This document shows, piece after piece, positions 1-6,930 of a stretch of 13,223 bases of DNA; the first letter of the stretch is position 1, and every line of letters begins with the position of its first letter. Below the pieces are notes generated by a model. That model saw only the letters and a list, made by a program, of their open reading frames with translations, was not told the DNA's origin and made no database searches. Made by a program: the position numbers and the translations under genes. The DNA comes from JBHIBA01 sp046758845 (lineage in GTDB: Bacteria; UBA8248; JACPRG01; G963555815), in the NCBI GenBank assembly GCA_046758845.1, contig JBHIBA010000108.1, forward strand, positions 1 to 13,223, in the 5' to 3' direction.

Positions 1-18
1 CCCGGAAAACTTTTGACG

Positions 19-40
19 GCCCGGCATTGCATGGCCGGGC
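19..40. repeat. Short inverted repeat (hairpin 1)
   Basis: GCCCGGC at 19-25 pairs exactly with GCCGGGC at 34-40 around an 8-nt loop. No T-run follows on either strand, so it is not a standard intrinsic terminator. It is the first of three hairpins in about 190 bp. Confidence 0.5.
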
Positions 41-106
41 CTGCTTTTGGGTTGGATGGGGGGTTGGGTGGGTCGCTTGTCTGTACCCCTTCGATGGCCG
101 GTGTTT

Positions 107-152
107 TTGGCCGGATGCCCGTCTGCCTTCGGCAGCCGCAGCATCCGGCCAA
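107..152. repeat. Nested inverted repeat (hairpin 2)
   Basis: TTGGCCGGATGC at 107-118 is the exact reverse complement of GCATCCGGCCAA at 141-152. Between them lies a second small hairpin, CTGCC (123-127) and GGCAG (131-135) around TTC. The result is a cruciform-like, branched structure. No poly-T tract follows. Confidence 0.6.
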
Positions 153-166
153 CGAGCCAGTTTCAG

Positions 167-204
167 GCGATAGAGTGCGGCCCTTCAGGGCCGCACTCTA
201 TCGC
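167..204. repeat. Perfect 17-bp inverted repeat (hairpin 3)
   Basis: GCGATAGAGTGCGGCCC (167-183) is the exact reverse complement of 188-204, with a TTCA tetraloop. Seventeen uninterrupted pairs are very unlikely by chance. GAATAAAAAG follows on the plus strand, so there is no terminator U-tract. It could be a REP-like element, a transcript-end stabilising stem or a recombination site. The sequence does not decide between these. Confidence 0.75.
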
Positions 205-346
205 GAATAAAAAGTTTTGCTGGGGGGTGTGGGGGGGCGGACGCACCGCGCCAGGTTTTCGCACTGGCGTGCCTGGTGAATCACCTCTCGGAAGGTGCGC
301 GCCAAAGACGCCCGGCTTAAGCGCCCGTATCTCCAACCGCAGTTCG

Positions 347-449
347 GCCGGCACGCAAGTGCCCAAAAAGCGCCCCCCACAAAAAGCCGCCACGCAAGTG
401 TCCAAAGCTTGTCCCGAGCGAAGCCGAGGGAAGCGCCCCCCGCAGAAAA
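347..449. repeat. Tandem repeat, two units, second one interrupted
   Basis: Unit 1 (347-385, 39 bp) and unit 2 (386-449, 64 bp) lie back to back. Both begin GCCG[G/C]CACGCAAGTG[C/T]CCAAA and both end with AAGCGCCCCCC plus an A-rich tail. The left parts match at 15 of 16 positions from the shared CACGCAAGTG onward. The right parts share an identical 11-mer. The units differ in length almost entirely because of a 24-bp segment (407-430) present only in unit 2. Confidence 0.75.
407..430. repeat. 24-bp insertion inside repeat unit 2
   Basis: This segment begins GCTTGTCCCGAGCGAAGCC and ends with a G-run. It is absent from the equivalent point of the neighbouring unit (between 367 and 368). It resembles, from memory, short interspersed repeats of the type CTTGTCC-GAGCGAAG-GAGGGA found in many copies in several bacterial phyla. 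That resemblance could not be checked here. Insertion in unit 2 and deletion from unit 1 are both possible, but a discrete mobile short repeat explains the exact junctions well. Confidence 0.5.
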
Positions 450-543
450 CGAAAGCGGGTCTTTCATAGAGAAATGACATCTCAACAATAGGGGGTCTCC
501 TTACCACCCCTGGTGGGAAGGCGCCCGTCAGAGGCAGTAAAGG

Positions 544-572
544 TTGTCGGGACGGCCTCAACGGTAGATAAT
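544..572 (+). promoter_or_regulatory. Possible sigma-70 promoter for the glycosyltransferase
   Basis: TTGTCG at 544-549 (4 of 6 to TTGACA) and GATAAT at 567-572 (5 of 6 to TATAAT) are separated by 17 nt. Transcription would start near 579, giving a leader of about 50 nt to the ATG at 630. The identification rests on consensus matching alone. Confidence 0.35.
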
Positions 573-629
573 TCCCGTGGAGATGGCAGTTTACCCACGA
601 CTCCCAAGACGGTGTGACCCTCCGGCGGC

Positions 630-2672
630 ATGACTTCACCGGGTATCTCTATCGTTAGTTCCGCAGTTCCTCCCCGTCGGATCAACTTCTTGATGGGTTT
701 GATGTGGGCCCTCGGGGTCGTCGTGTGTGCGCTTCTCGCTGTTTCTGGATGGCGTACGTACGACGACGAGGGGTTCATGCTCTATCCCTCGCTCCAGCTT
801 CTCGAGGGCCGCCCCCTGTATTCTGAGGTGTTCACGCTCTACGGACCCGTCTTCCACCTCGCCAACACGGTGCTGGTCTGGATGTTCGGCCCTTCGATGC
901 TGGCTGTCCGGCTGGCGACGGTGGGACTCGCGGTGTTGTCCGCCGCCTTTTTGTACGCCATCGGGCTTCGTTTCCTGCCCCCCCTGGCATCGATGATTCC
1001 CGCCATGGCGTGGCTGTTGATGGCTTCCACTTTCCTGAACGAATCGTTACACCCCGGTTGGTACGCAGTCGCAGTGTCTCTGGCGAGCGTGTATGTGCTA
1101 CTCCGCGGCGGGACGGCCTGGACAAAAGGCCGGCTTTTCGCGGTGGGATTGCTTGTGGGCGTCTTGGCGGGCTTCAAAGGAAACGTGGGGGCCTTCGCCT
1201 CGTTCGGCTTCGCGGCGTTCTTCCTGACCGCTTTCCGCTCTCCCCGGCCGGTGAAGTGGGTTGCGGCGGCGGGTTCTGTGGGGTTCCTGATCTTTTTGAT
1301 GAGGGCGCACCTCTGGCCCCCCGCTCAAGGGATCTATCCCTATTTGCTTGTCCTGGTGGTGATCATCGTCTTGTATCGGGGGTCGCCGCTCGGGACGCGG
1401 GGGTCGGGGTTGAGGCTATTGGCCTGGTGGCTGGCGGGGGTCGCAGCCGGCACGCTTGCGTGGTTGGGTCCGACCCTGTGGATCTCAGGAGTTGGCCCCA
1501 CCTGGGAGGGCATGGTCAGGCTGCCCGCGCGCCAACCTCTCGCACTCTTCGGCCTGCTGGGGAGTCTTTCTCCCTATGGGGCGGTTCTTGCAGCCCTGGG
1601 ACTCTGGATTGGTTTGCATATCGGACCGAAGCGCTGGCGCCCGGTCCTTTTCTTTGTTGTCGCAGCGGGTTGTGCAAGCAGCGTCCTCATTGTGGCATTG
1701 CCGGCGCTCAGGGGTTACATGTCAGATGCGGGACTTGCAACCATCGCAGACCAGATGATTTTGCTATTGCCCATGTGTGCGATTCTGGCGAGCGTCTGGA
1801 TACGGGAGGTCCCCCTTGAGTTCCGCATTGCGGCATCTATCGTCGGGTGGCAGGCCGTATTTCAGGTCTTTCATAGTTATCCAGTACCAGCCACCCAGGT
1901 GATTTATGCGACACCTCTGGTCGTCCTCCTGGTCAGCGCCTGCACATATGCCTTCTTGGGTGGGTACGGGCGGATGGAGAAAGTTTCATTCCTTTCGCGA
2001 GGGGACTTAATCGTTCCGTCGCGGGCTGTTGCAATTGGGGGCCAAAGGGGGAGGGAAGGACAGAGCAAAGTTGATCGGGACGTTCTGTCGGGTCCATTCG
2101 TCTCCAAATATCTGGGGGTCCGCTCAAAAGCCGACATGGTTTTTTCCTATGTGGCGCTGGCCCTGGTGGCGTTCCTGGCGGCTGGGGTAGTCCCTCTGGT
2201 GAAGGAATACCGGCGCGGTGTTCCCCTCTCGGCGCCGTCTGCAAGAGGGATTCGCTTCCAACCGGAGGCAGCGCCTCAATTGGAAGCTGTGATCAGATAT
2301 CTTCGCAAAAACACCGCCCCGGATGAACCCTTGTTCACCATGCCGGGAATGCCCAGCTTTTACATCTGGACGGAGAGGCCGAGCGTCACCACGTATAACG
2401 TCGCTACCTGGGGCATGCTCATGCCCCAAATGCAGGCGTGCGTCGCGGCGGCACTTTCTCGTGTCCGCTTCCTGGTTGTAAACCGCAAGTCGCTCTATTG
2501 GCGACAAACAGTGAATCCCCCCAAGTTCTTGCCTTATCGAAGCACGGAGCTCAGGGACCGCATTTTTCGCGATTACGTCCCGCTCCCGCCCGAAAAATGG
2601 CTGGGCCGAAAGGTTCCGGAGAAAGACCTGCAATTTGAGATCTGGGTCCGCCGAGGTGACATTCAAACATAA
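630..2672 (+). CDS. GT39/ArnT-like membrane glycosyltransferase
   Basis: The 680-residue product looks like a polyprenyl-phosphate-sugar-dependent glycosyltransferase of the PMT/ArnT type (GT-C fold). Such enzymes transfer a sugar to protein, lipid or cell-surface glycan on the outer face of the inner membrane. After a short basic N-terminus the first membrane helix (about 20-40) leads into an external loop with YDDEGF (44-49), the usual position of the catalytic Asp/Glu of this fold. It is followed by the typical LLEGRPLYSEVFTLYGPVFH stretch. Many hydrophobic helices follow to about residue 510. The C-terminal 160 residues form a soluble part with IRYLRKNTAPDEPLF, common in this family. The acceptor and sugar cannot be deduced. 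The ATG at 630 has no clear Shine-Dalgarno, and a start at Met22 (693) is possible. Its codons are less GC-rich than those of the next gene, notably in its middle third. The amidohydrolase follows after 10 nt. Confidence 0.8.
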   Translation: MTSPGISIVSSAVPPRRINFLMGLMWALGVVVCALLAVSGWRTYDDEGFMLYPSLQLLEGRPLYSEVFTLYGPVFHLANTVLVWMFGPSMLAVRLATVGLAVLSAAFLYAIGLRFLPPLASMIPAMAWLLMASTFLNESLHPGWYAVAVSLASVYVLLRGGTAWTKGRLFAVGLLVGVLAGFKGNVGAFASFGFAAFFLTAFRSPRPVKWVAAAGSVGFLIFLMRAHLWPPAQGIYPYLLVLVVIIVLYRGSPLGTRGSGLRLLAWWLAGVAAGTLAWLGPTLWISGVGPTWEGMVRLPARQPLALFGLLGSLSPYGAVLAALGLWIGLHIGPKRWRPVLFFVVAAGCASSVLIVALPALRGYMSDAGLATIADQMILLLPMCAILASVWIREVPLEFRIAASIVGWQAVFQVFHSYPVPATQVIYATPLVVLLVSACTYAFLGGYGRMEKVSFLSRGDLIVPSRAVAIGGQRGREGQSKVDRDVLSGPFVSKYLGVRSKADMVFSYVALALVAFLAAGVVPLVKEYRRGVPLSAPSARGIRFQPEAAPQLEAVIRYLRKNTAPDEPLFTMPGMPSFYIWTERPSVTTYNVATWGMLMPQMQACVAAALSRVRFLVVNRKSLYWRQTVNPPKFLPYRSTELRDRIFRDYVPLPPEKWLGRKVPEKDLQFEIWVRRGDIQT

Positions 2673-2677
2673 GGAGG
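2671..2677 (+). promoter_or_regulatory. Strong Shine-Dalgarno fixing a TTG start
   Basis: AAGGAGG at 2671-2677 overlaps the TAA stop of the glycosyltransferase (2670-2672) and stands 5 nt before TTG at 2683-2685. No comparable site precedes the in-frame ATG at 2635, which lies inside the glycosyltransferase gene. The overlap of stop and ribosome site suggests translational coupling. Confidence 0.75.
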
Positions 2678-2682
2678 AAACC

Positions 2683-4077
2683 TTGGACAACATTCAGGTG
2701 ATCGGCGGAGGGACCGTCCTTACGCTGGACGGCGAGCGCCGGGTGATCCGGGACGGAGCGGTCGCCGTCGAGGACGACCGCATCGTCCGGGTGGGAAAGA
2801 CGGCGGAAGTGCGCGCCGCCTACCCCGAAGCGGAATTCCTGGACGTGGAGGGCGACGCGGTCCTGCCGGGTCTCGTGGATGCCCACGTCCACCTGGCGCA
2901 GGCCCTCATCCGGGGCTGCGCGGACGACCTGAGCCTCATCCCATGGCTGACAGAGCGGGTCTGGGTGCTTCAGGGCTCCTTCGACGAGGAGGACGGCCGA
3001 ACCTGCGCCGAGCTTTGCATTTTGGAGATGCTCCGCTCGGGCACCACGGCCTTCGTGGAGACGCTGATCGCCGGCCGCTACGGTCTGGACGGGATCGCGG
3101 AGACAGTTGAGAAGAGCGGGATCCGCGCGGGTCTGGCGAAGTCCATCATGGATGTGGCCACTTACGCCAAGAGTCCCCTGCCCATGTTCGAAGGGATGGT
3201 CGAGGACAAGGAACAAACTTTCCGGCAGGCCAGGGAGCTTTACGAGAAGTGGCACGGCCGGGGGGACGGCCGGATTCAGGTCTGGCTCGGCCCCAGGCCG
3301 CTGGGCGGGTCGACGCCGGAATGTTTGAGGCAAGTGGCGGCGCTCTCGCGGGAGTTGGGCATCCGGATGAACATCCATTTCTGCGAGGTGCGGGGGGACG
3401 TGGAGTTCTTCCGCGAGCAGTACGACCGGCGGCCTACGGAGCTCTTCGAGGAGCTTGGGTTGCTGGGGCCGGACATGATGCTCATCCACGCCGTCTGGCT
3501 GGACGACGAAGACGTCGCGACCCTGGTGCGGACGGGAACGCACGTGGTCCACAACCCCGCCTCCAACGCCAAGCTGGGTTCGGGGATCGCCCGGGTGCCC
3601 GACCTCCTCCGGGCGGGGGTCAACGTGGCCCTGGGCTGCGACGGAGGGCCCAGCAACAACAACTACGACATGTTTCTGGAGATGCGGCTCGCATCTTACC
3701 TGAACAAGGTGAACCACCTGGACCCCACCGTCACCCCCGCCGAGACGGTTCTGGAAATGGCCACGCTGGGCGGGGCGCGGGCGATGGGCCTGGAAAAGGA
3801 GATCGGCTCCCTGCAGGCGGCCAAGAAGGCCGACCTGGTTGTCGTGGACCTTCACAAGCCGCACATCGTCCCCAGTCCGGACCCCGTCTCCGCCGTCGTG
3901 TGCGCCGCCCGGGGGACGGACGTCCGTCACGTCATGATCGATGGAAGGTGGGTCGTGCGGGACGAGAAGGTCCTGACCCTGGACGAAGAAGCCGTTCTGG
4001 CGCGCGCGGCCGAGAGGGCCGAGGCGCTTTACAAGAGGGCGGGGGTAGACATCAAGCCCAGGTGGCCGGTGGTCTGA
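2683..4077 (+). CDS. ATZ/TRZ-type amidohydrolase (cyclic deaminase family)
   Basis: With the TTG start the protein has 464 residues and begins DNIQVIGGGTVLTLDG, the usual first strand of the family's small beta-domain. It belongs to the metal-dependent amidohydrolases that deaminate or dechlorinate heterocyclic rings (S-adenosylhomocysteine/MTA deaminase, guanine and cytosine deaminase relatives, atrazine chlorohydrolase). Visible metal and catalytic residues are H68 and H70 in GLVDAHVHLAQALIRG, H232 with E235 in NIHFCE, H269 in LIHAVWL, and D320 in LGCDGGPSNNN. HNPASNAKLGSG (from H290) is also characteristic. Length and motif order are complete, so it should be an active mononuclear-metal, cytoplasmic enzyme. 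The substrate is not readable from sequence. The nearby nucleobase permease favours a purine, pyrimidine or related ring. It is probably co-transcribed with the glycosyltransferase, a functionally odd partner. Confidence 0.88.
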   Translation: MDNIQVIGGGTVLTLDGERRVIRDGAVAVEDDRIVRVGKTAEVRAAYPEAEFLDVEGDAVLPGLVDAHVHLAQALIRGCADDLSLIPWLTERVWVLQGSFDEEDGRTCAELCILEMLRSGTTAFVETLIAGRYGLDGIAETVEKSGIRAGLAKSIMDVATYAKSPLPMFEGMVEDKEQTFRQARELYEKWHGRGDGRIQVWLGPRPLGGSTPECLRQVAALSRELGIRMNIHFCEVRGDVEFFREQYDRRPTELFEELGLLGPDMMLIHAVWLDDEDVATLVRTGTHVVHNPASNAKLGSGIARVPDLLRAGVNVALGCDGGPSNNNYDMFLEMRLASYLNKVNHLDPTVTPAETVLEMATLGGARAMGLEKEIGSLQAAKKADLVVVDLHKPHIVPSPDPVSAVVCAARGTDVRHVMIDGRWVVRDEKVLTLDEEAVLARAAERAEALYKRAGVDIKPRWPVV

Positions 4078-4099
4078 GCGGCGTCTTTGGATCCCAAAG

Positions 4100-4132
4100 A
4101 AAAGAGAGGCCCCTTCCCGGGGCCCCTCTTTT
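4100..4132. terminator. Bidirectional intrinsic terminator
   Basis: A 14-position stem (4100-4113 with 4119-4132; 13 pairs, one A-C mismatch) closes a TTCCC loop. The stem starts with AAAA and ends with TTTT, so it presents a U-tract to transcripts from either side. It lies between the convergent amidohydrolase (stop 4077) and permease (stop 4186), where a shared terminator is expected. Confidence 0.9.
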
Positions 4133-4145
4133 CGCGTAAGGCGTT

Positions 4146-4167
4146 CGCGGCCGGTCCGCGGCCGGTC
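4146..4167. repeat. 11-bp exact tandem duplication
   Basis: CGCGGCCGGTC occurs twice in direct succession (4146-4156 and 4157-4167) between the terminator and the permease stop. It is probably a slippage product of GC-rich DNA, with no visible function. Confidence 0.6.
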
Positions 4168-4185
4168 CGTCTGCCCGGAACCCTC

Positions 4186-5634
4186 CTATGTGATCGGGGC
4201 GTAGGGTTCCTTTTGCGCCTCGAGGACGCCCCTTTCTTCCTGCGTTCCCGGTATCCAGTTGTCCAGGCAGAGCCCAATGATCGCCGCCACGGCCATTCCG
4301 CTATCTCCGATGGCTTTGATGATGTCGCCCAGGCGTGGGGCCCAGAAGAATGCTGAGGCGATCTGCTTTGCGCCATTGGGAAGCCCGGGCGGTCCCCAGC
4401 CCCTGATCCAGGCCGGGACGCTGAGGCCCATGAACAGGATGAACCCGATGATCATCAGGTTGCGGTCGGAGCGAAGGTCCGCCTTGGCGACCTGCTGGAT
4501 CCCTACGGCCGAGATGAGGCCGAACAGCGCGCAGTAGAGCCCCCCGACGATGGGGGCGGGGATGGTGGCGATCAGTATCCCGAACTTGGCGATCAGCCCC
4601 ACGACGATCAAGATGATCCCGCCGATGAACACCACGCGCCGGGAAGCCACCCGGGTGATGCCGATGAGGCCGATGTTCTCCGAGTAGCTGGTGCTGGCGA
4701 ACCCCCCCAGCCAGCCCGTGATGAAGCACCCCAGTCCCTCGGCGCCGATCCCCCGGTTCAGTTGCTGGGTGGTGGGGGCCGGGGCGCGGGACATGGCGGC
4801 GACGGCGTGGTAGTCGCCGAAGCTCTCAATCATGGACGCCAGATAGCCCGCCAGGATGGCAAAGAAGAACCCCACGTGGAACTTCGGCACGCCCCACGGC
4901 AGGAAGATGCTGTCGCTGCTCCACTTGAACCAGGGGGCCGCGGCTACGGTTCCGAGCTTGATGTAAACGGGATGATTTGGCCCGATGGCGCCCGTCACAC
5001 TCAGGATCAGGGCGAGGAGCCAGACCACCACAATGGCCATGAGGATGGGGAACATCCTCAAGATCAGGCTCTTCCTCGACCAGATCTGCGAGAACAAGAA
5101 GATCAGCACGATGGTCAGAATCGCCATGGGCCAATGCTTGGCCGCCTGAGGAGCGCCCACGTTGAGCAAGGCGAGGCCGATGAGCATGATCACCGGGCCG
5201 ATGACCACCGGGGTCAGGATCCTCCGGAGCATGCCGATCAGGCGTCCCCATCCGACGATCATTTCCACGACGGCCCCCAGGATGATTCCCCCGGCGATGT
5301 ACTGCATGGCCTCGGCGCCCTTGAACTGGCCCGAGATGGAAAAGAAGGCTGCCAGGAAGGAGAAGGAGACCCCCTGGATGATCGGCAGCCGACTGCCGAT
5401 GCTCACCTGAAGGATGGTGGCGATCCCCGAGCACAGCATGACCGCCGTGACGAGGATGCCCGTCTGGGCGGCGTCCATCCCGAGGGCGCCCTGGAGGATG
5501 AGCGGGACGCTCGCCGTTGCGCCGAACATGGTCAGGACGTGCTGCATACCGAAGACGACCGCCCTCCCGCCCGGGGGCTTATCCTCTATCCCGTACAGGA
5601 TTTGCCGTGGTGCTTCTTCGTGCGTCAGCGCCAT
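4186..5634 (-). CDS. NCS2 (NAT) nucleobase permease, xanthine/uracil type
   Basis: This 482-residue inner-membrane protein fits the 14-helix NCS2 family, which couples purine or pyrimidine uptake to protons or sodium. The first helix carries the family's QH pair (31-32, in GMQHVLTMFGATASVPLIL). Helix 8 carries E270 and D274 in MIESFGDY. The helix-10 signature is SENIGLIGITRVASR, with E319. By alignment from memory, E270/D274 match the xanthine permease XanQ, whereas SEN at helix 10 matches the uracil permease UraA (E290) rather than the QNN of xanthine transporters. The following VASR is again NAT-like. Substrate is therefore uncertain. Met at 5634 was chosen over a longer frame to 5772 because the extra 46 residues are Pro/Gly/Arg-rich and unlike the family. 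A GGGGG run about 9 nt upstream may serve as a weak ribosome site. It faces the amidohydrolase across a shared terminator. Confidence 0.9.
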   Translation of the reverse strand: MALTHEEAPRQILYGIEDKPPGGRAVVFGMQHVLTMFGATASVPLILQGALGMDAAQTGILVTAVMLCSGIATILQVSIGSRLPIIQGVSFSFLAAFFSISGQFKGAEAMQYIAGGIILGAVVEMIVGWGRLIGMLRRILTPVVIGPVIMLIGLALLNVGAPQAAKHWPMAILTIVLIFLFSQIWSRKSLILRMFPILMAIVVVWLLALILSVTGAIGPNHPVYIKLGTVAAAPWFKWSSDSIFLPWGVPKFHVGFFFAILAGYLASMIESFGDYHAVAAMSRAPAPTTQQLNRGIGAEGLGCFITGWLGGFASTSYSENIGLIGITRVASRRVVFIGGIILIVVGLIAKFGILIATIPAPIVGGLYCALFGLISAVGIQQVAKADLRSDRNLMIIGFILFMGLSVPAWIRGWGPPGLPNGAKQIASAFFWAPRLGDIIKAIGDSGMAVAAIIGLCLDNWIPGTQEERGVLEAQKEPYAPIT

Positions 5635-5880
5635 CAATTTTTCCCCCAAATTTTCGCGTGTCCCAGGACGGCCTGGGGTACGCGGGGATTCGGTATCAAC
5701 ACCGAAATTGGCTCCCCGAAAAACCGCCGATGGGTGCTGGTTTGCCGGGTGACCCGACGCCGAAGGGGGCAACTACGAGCGTCTTCATAGAGGAGGGGCG
5801 ACACTCGTCAGGAAAGCACTTCCCCCTATCGGCCGGGAAGGCGGGCAGGGAAGGCAGAAAATCTCTCTCACTCCATCATC
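5635..5880 (-). promoter_or_regulatory. Long structured leader of the permease gene
   Basis: If the promoter at 5889-5918 is real, the permease mRNA has a 5' leader of about 245 nt. It contains a perfect 6-bp hairpin (5662-5667 with 5672-5677, loop of 4) about 27 nt before the start codon. It also contains a 6-bp hairpin at 5689-5706 (TTCGGT/ACCGAA) that can extend with an outer GGGG/CCCC pairing. I could not match it to a purine, xanthine or other named riboswitch consensus. The rest of the gap to the ACT gene stop (5919-6038) shows no gene and no clear terminator. Confidence 0.35.
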
Positions 5881-5888
5881 CCTGCGCT

Positions 5889-5918
5889 ATGTTACGGATG
5901 CAGACGAACGATTGTCAA
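5889..5918 (-). promoter_or_regulatory. Probable sigma-70 promoter of the permease
   Basis: Read on the minus strand, an exact TTGACA (5918-5913) is followed after 18 nt by TAACAT (5894-5889; 4 of 6 to TATAAT). A start near 5880 is expected. This is the best -35 match in the gene gaps that points at a downstream gene. Confidence 0.5.
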
Positions 5919-6038
5919 CACGTATTTGCCCCACCGCTTCTCGGTCTTTCAAGCGGGAAACGGCTGGCTCTATTCCGGCCCCGCGGCGCACGTCCCCGGG
6001 ATGCTACAGGCGACGGCAAAAAGTTTCTCCCCGACCTG

Positions 6039-6719
6039 CTAGGAATCACGGCTGAGGCTGTGGCCATGGTCGATGTACGTGAAGGCCAGCGCCCTGGATT
6101 TGCGCAGCGCCTCCTCGCGCGTCCCGTAGCAGAACCCTCGCGGGTCTTCAACCCGGCCTGTTAATTTCTCCATCTCTTTTCGCCCGGGCTGGAGAAGAAC
6201 AAAACCGGCGCACCAGCGACCTGTCAACGATTCATGAGTAGGCTTGAGGTTCACCGTCCACCCTCTGTAAGTAAAAGTTTCCAAAATCTGGCCACTACGT
6301 GTCTCCACCCCAATGCCCAGGGCCTTCGAGGTCCTCCGGAGGTCGCGCGGCTTCACCCAGAAAAGAGCGCCGAACCGGCCCTTGCCTGCGCATAAAGTAG
6401 TGACTGCCGTAAGGTTGATCCCGGCCTCGGCGAGCCTCCCTAAAATGCTCGCCATAACGCCGACCCGATCTTCGCCCGCCGCAAGGAAGGCCTTTTTCTT
6501 CTGGCTCAGCTTCAACTTCGCCTTCCGGGCTGCCTTCAGGAACGCCGCCGTGTCCTCCGGCACCATGTCGACTTGGACGCGCCCGCTCTTGGGGAAGGCG
6601 TGAACGGCGAGGAAATTGATGCCCGCATCCCGGAATTCGGAGAGGAGTCTCGCCCCTTCACCCGGTTTGTCGGGGCACATCAGGTAGTAGTAGTCCACAA
6701 TCCGAAACGTCTCGGCCAT
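6039..6719 (-). CDS. Tandem ACT-domain protein with unknown C-terminal domain
   Basis: The 226-residue product has two ACT domains. The first (about 5-70) contains CPDKPGEGARLLSEFRDAGI. The second (about 76-137) contains EDRVGVMASILGRLAEAGIN. ACT domains bind small ligands, typically amino acids, and regulate enzymes or transcription. Here no catalytic or DNA-binding domain is attached. The last 88 residues (139-226) are not ACT-like: YRGWTVNLKPTH, then TGRW, then YGTREEALRKSRALAFTYID. This looks like a small beta-rich unit of the kind found as a standalone hypothetical protein, and I cannot name it. The frame is uninterrupted. In the first two-thirds of this segment roughly half of third codon positions are G or C, visibly fewer than in the ACT part. 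The ATG has a good ribosome site, AGGAGG at 6734-6729, 9 nt upstream. The nearest genes on the same strand are 211 and 404 nt away, so it is probably transcribed alone. Confidence 0.82.
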   Translation of the reverse strand: MAETFRIVDYYYLMCPDKPGEGARLLSEFRDAGINFLAVHAFPKSGRVQVDMVPEDTAAFLKAARKAKLKLSQKKKAFLAAGEDRVGVMASILGRLAEAGINLTAVTTLCAGKGRFGALFWVKPRDLRRTSKALGIGVETRSGQILETFTYRGWTVNLKPTHESLTGRWCAGFVLLQPGRKEMEKLTGRVEDPRGFCYGTREEALRKSRALAFTYIDHGHSLSRDS

Positions 6720-6899
6720 GGCCCTAATCCTCCTGGTACCCTTGAGCTACGGATACAATACTGGGAGTCGGAGTGGTCCTCTATTCGTACCTGCCGGCAG
6801 CGGAGGATGCGGAAAAAGGGCTGAGTCCGTCTGACGTGTAAGTGGTCGGCTCAGACGTCCGCCTTCCAGCGCTTGCGGATCATGGACCAATCACTGATT

Positions 6900-6918
6900 C
6901 CGCCGTCAGGGTCGGCGG
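6900..6918 (-). terminator. Hairpin just after the exported-protein gene
   Basis: CCGCCG (6900-6905) pairs exactly with CGGCGG (6913-6918) around a 7-nt loop, 12 nt beyond the minus-strand stop at 6931. There is no U-tract after it, so termination would be weak or it may be an mRNA 3'-end stabiliser. Confidence 0.3.
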
Positions 6919-6930
6919 GGCTGAGGAAGC

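Larger units (their letters stand above)
1..629. other. Gene-free, repeat-rich region
   Basis: No credible gene is visible. The open frames here run through palindromes and a tandem repeat and show no domain-like composition. The stretch holds three consecutive hairpins (19-40, 107-152, 167-204), a G-rich tract around 220-240, a tandem repeat with an insertion (347-449), and a further imperfect hairpin at 499-521 (10-bp stem with one A-G mismatch, loop CCT). A possible promoter for the following glycosyltransferase lies at 544-572. The last gene to the left presumably ends outside the window. Confidence 0.7.

Noticed and set aside
220..242. G-quadruplex candidate in the G-rich tract
   Set aside because: Only two long G-runs separated by TGT are present. 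The usual pattern of four separated G-tracts is not met.
47..639. Open frames of 140 codons (+) and 158 codons (-) in the first 640 bases
   Set aside because: They run through perfect palindromes and a tandem repeat, are low in complexity, and have no ribosome site or family resemblance.
2551..3930. A 459-codon minus-strand open frame opposite the amidohydrolase
   Set aside because: It is an antisense shadow, with His/Arg/Pro/Gly-rich composition and no motif. The plus-strand amidohydrolase explains the region fully.
5635..5772. N-terminal extension of the permease to an upstream ATG
   Set aside because: The 46 extra residues are Pro/Gly/Arg-rich, precede the normal NCS2 N-terminus, and would cover the structured leader.
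4762..5790. A 342-codon plus-strand open frame opposite the permease
   Set aside because: It is rich in Asp, His, Gly and Arg with no motif. The minus-strand frame carries all NCS2 signatures.
6039..6719. A frameshift joining two genes in the ACT reading frame
   Set aside because: The frame is open throughout and no internal start with a ribosome site is evident at the ACT/C-terminal junction, so a true fusion is the simpler reading.
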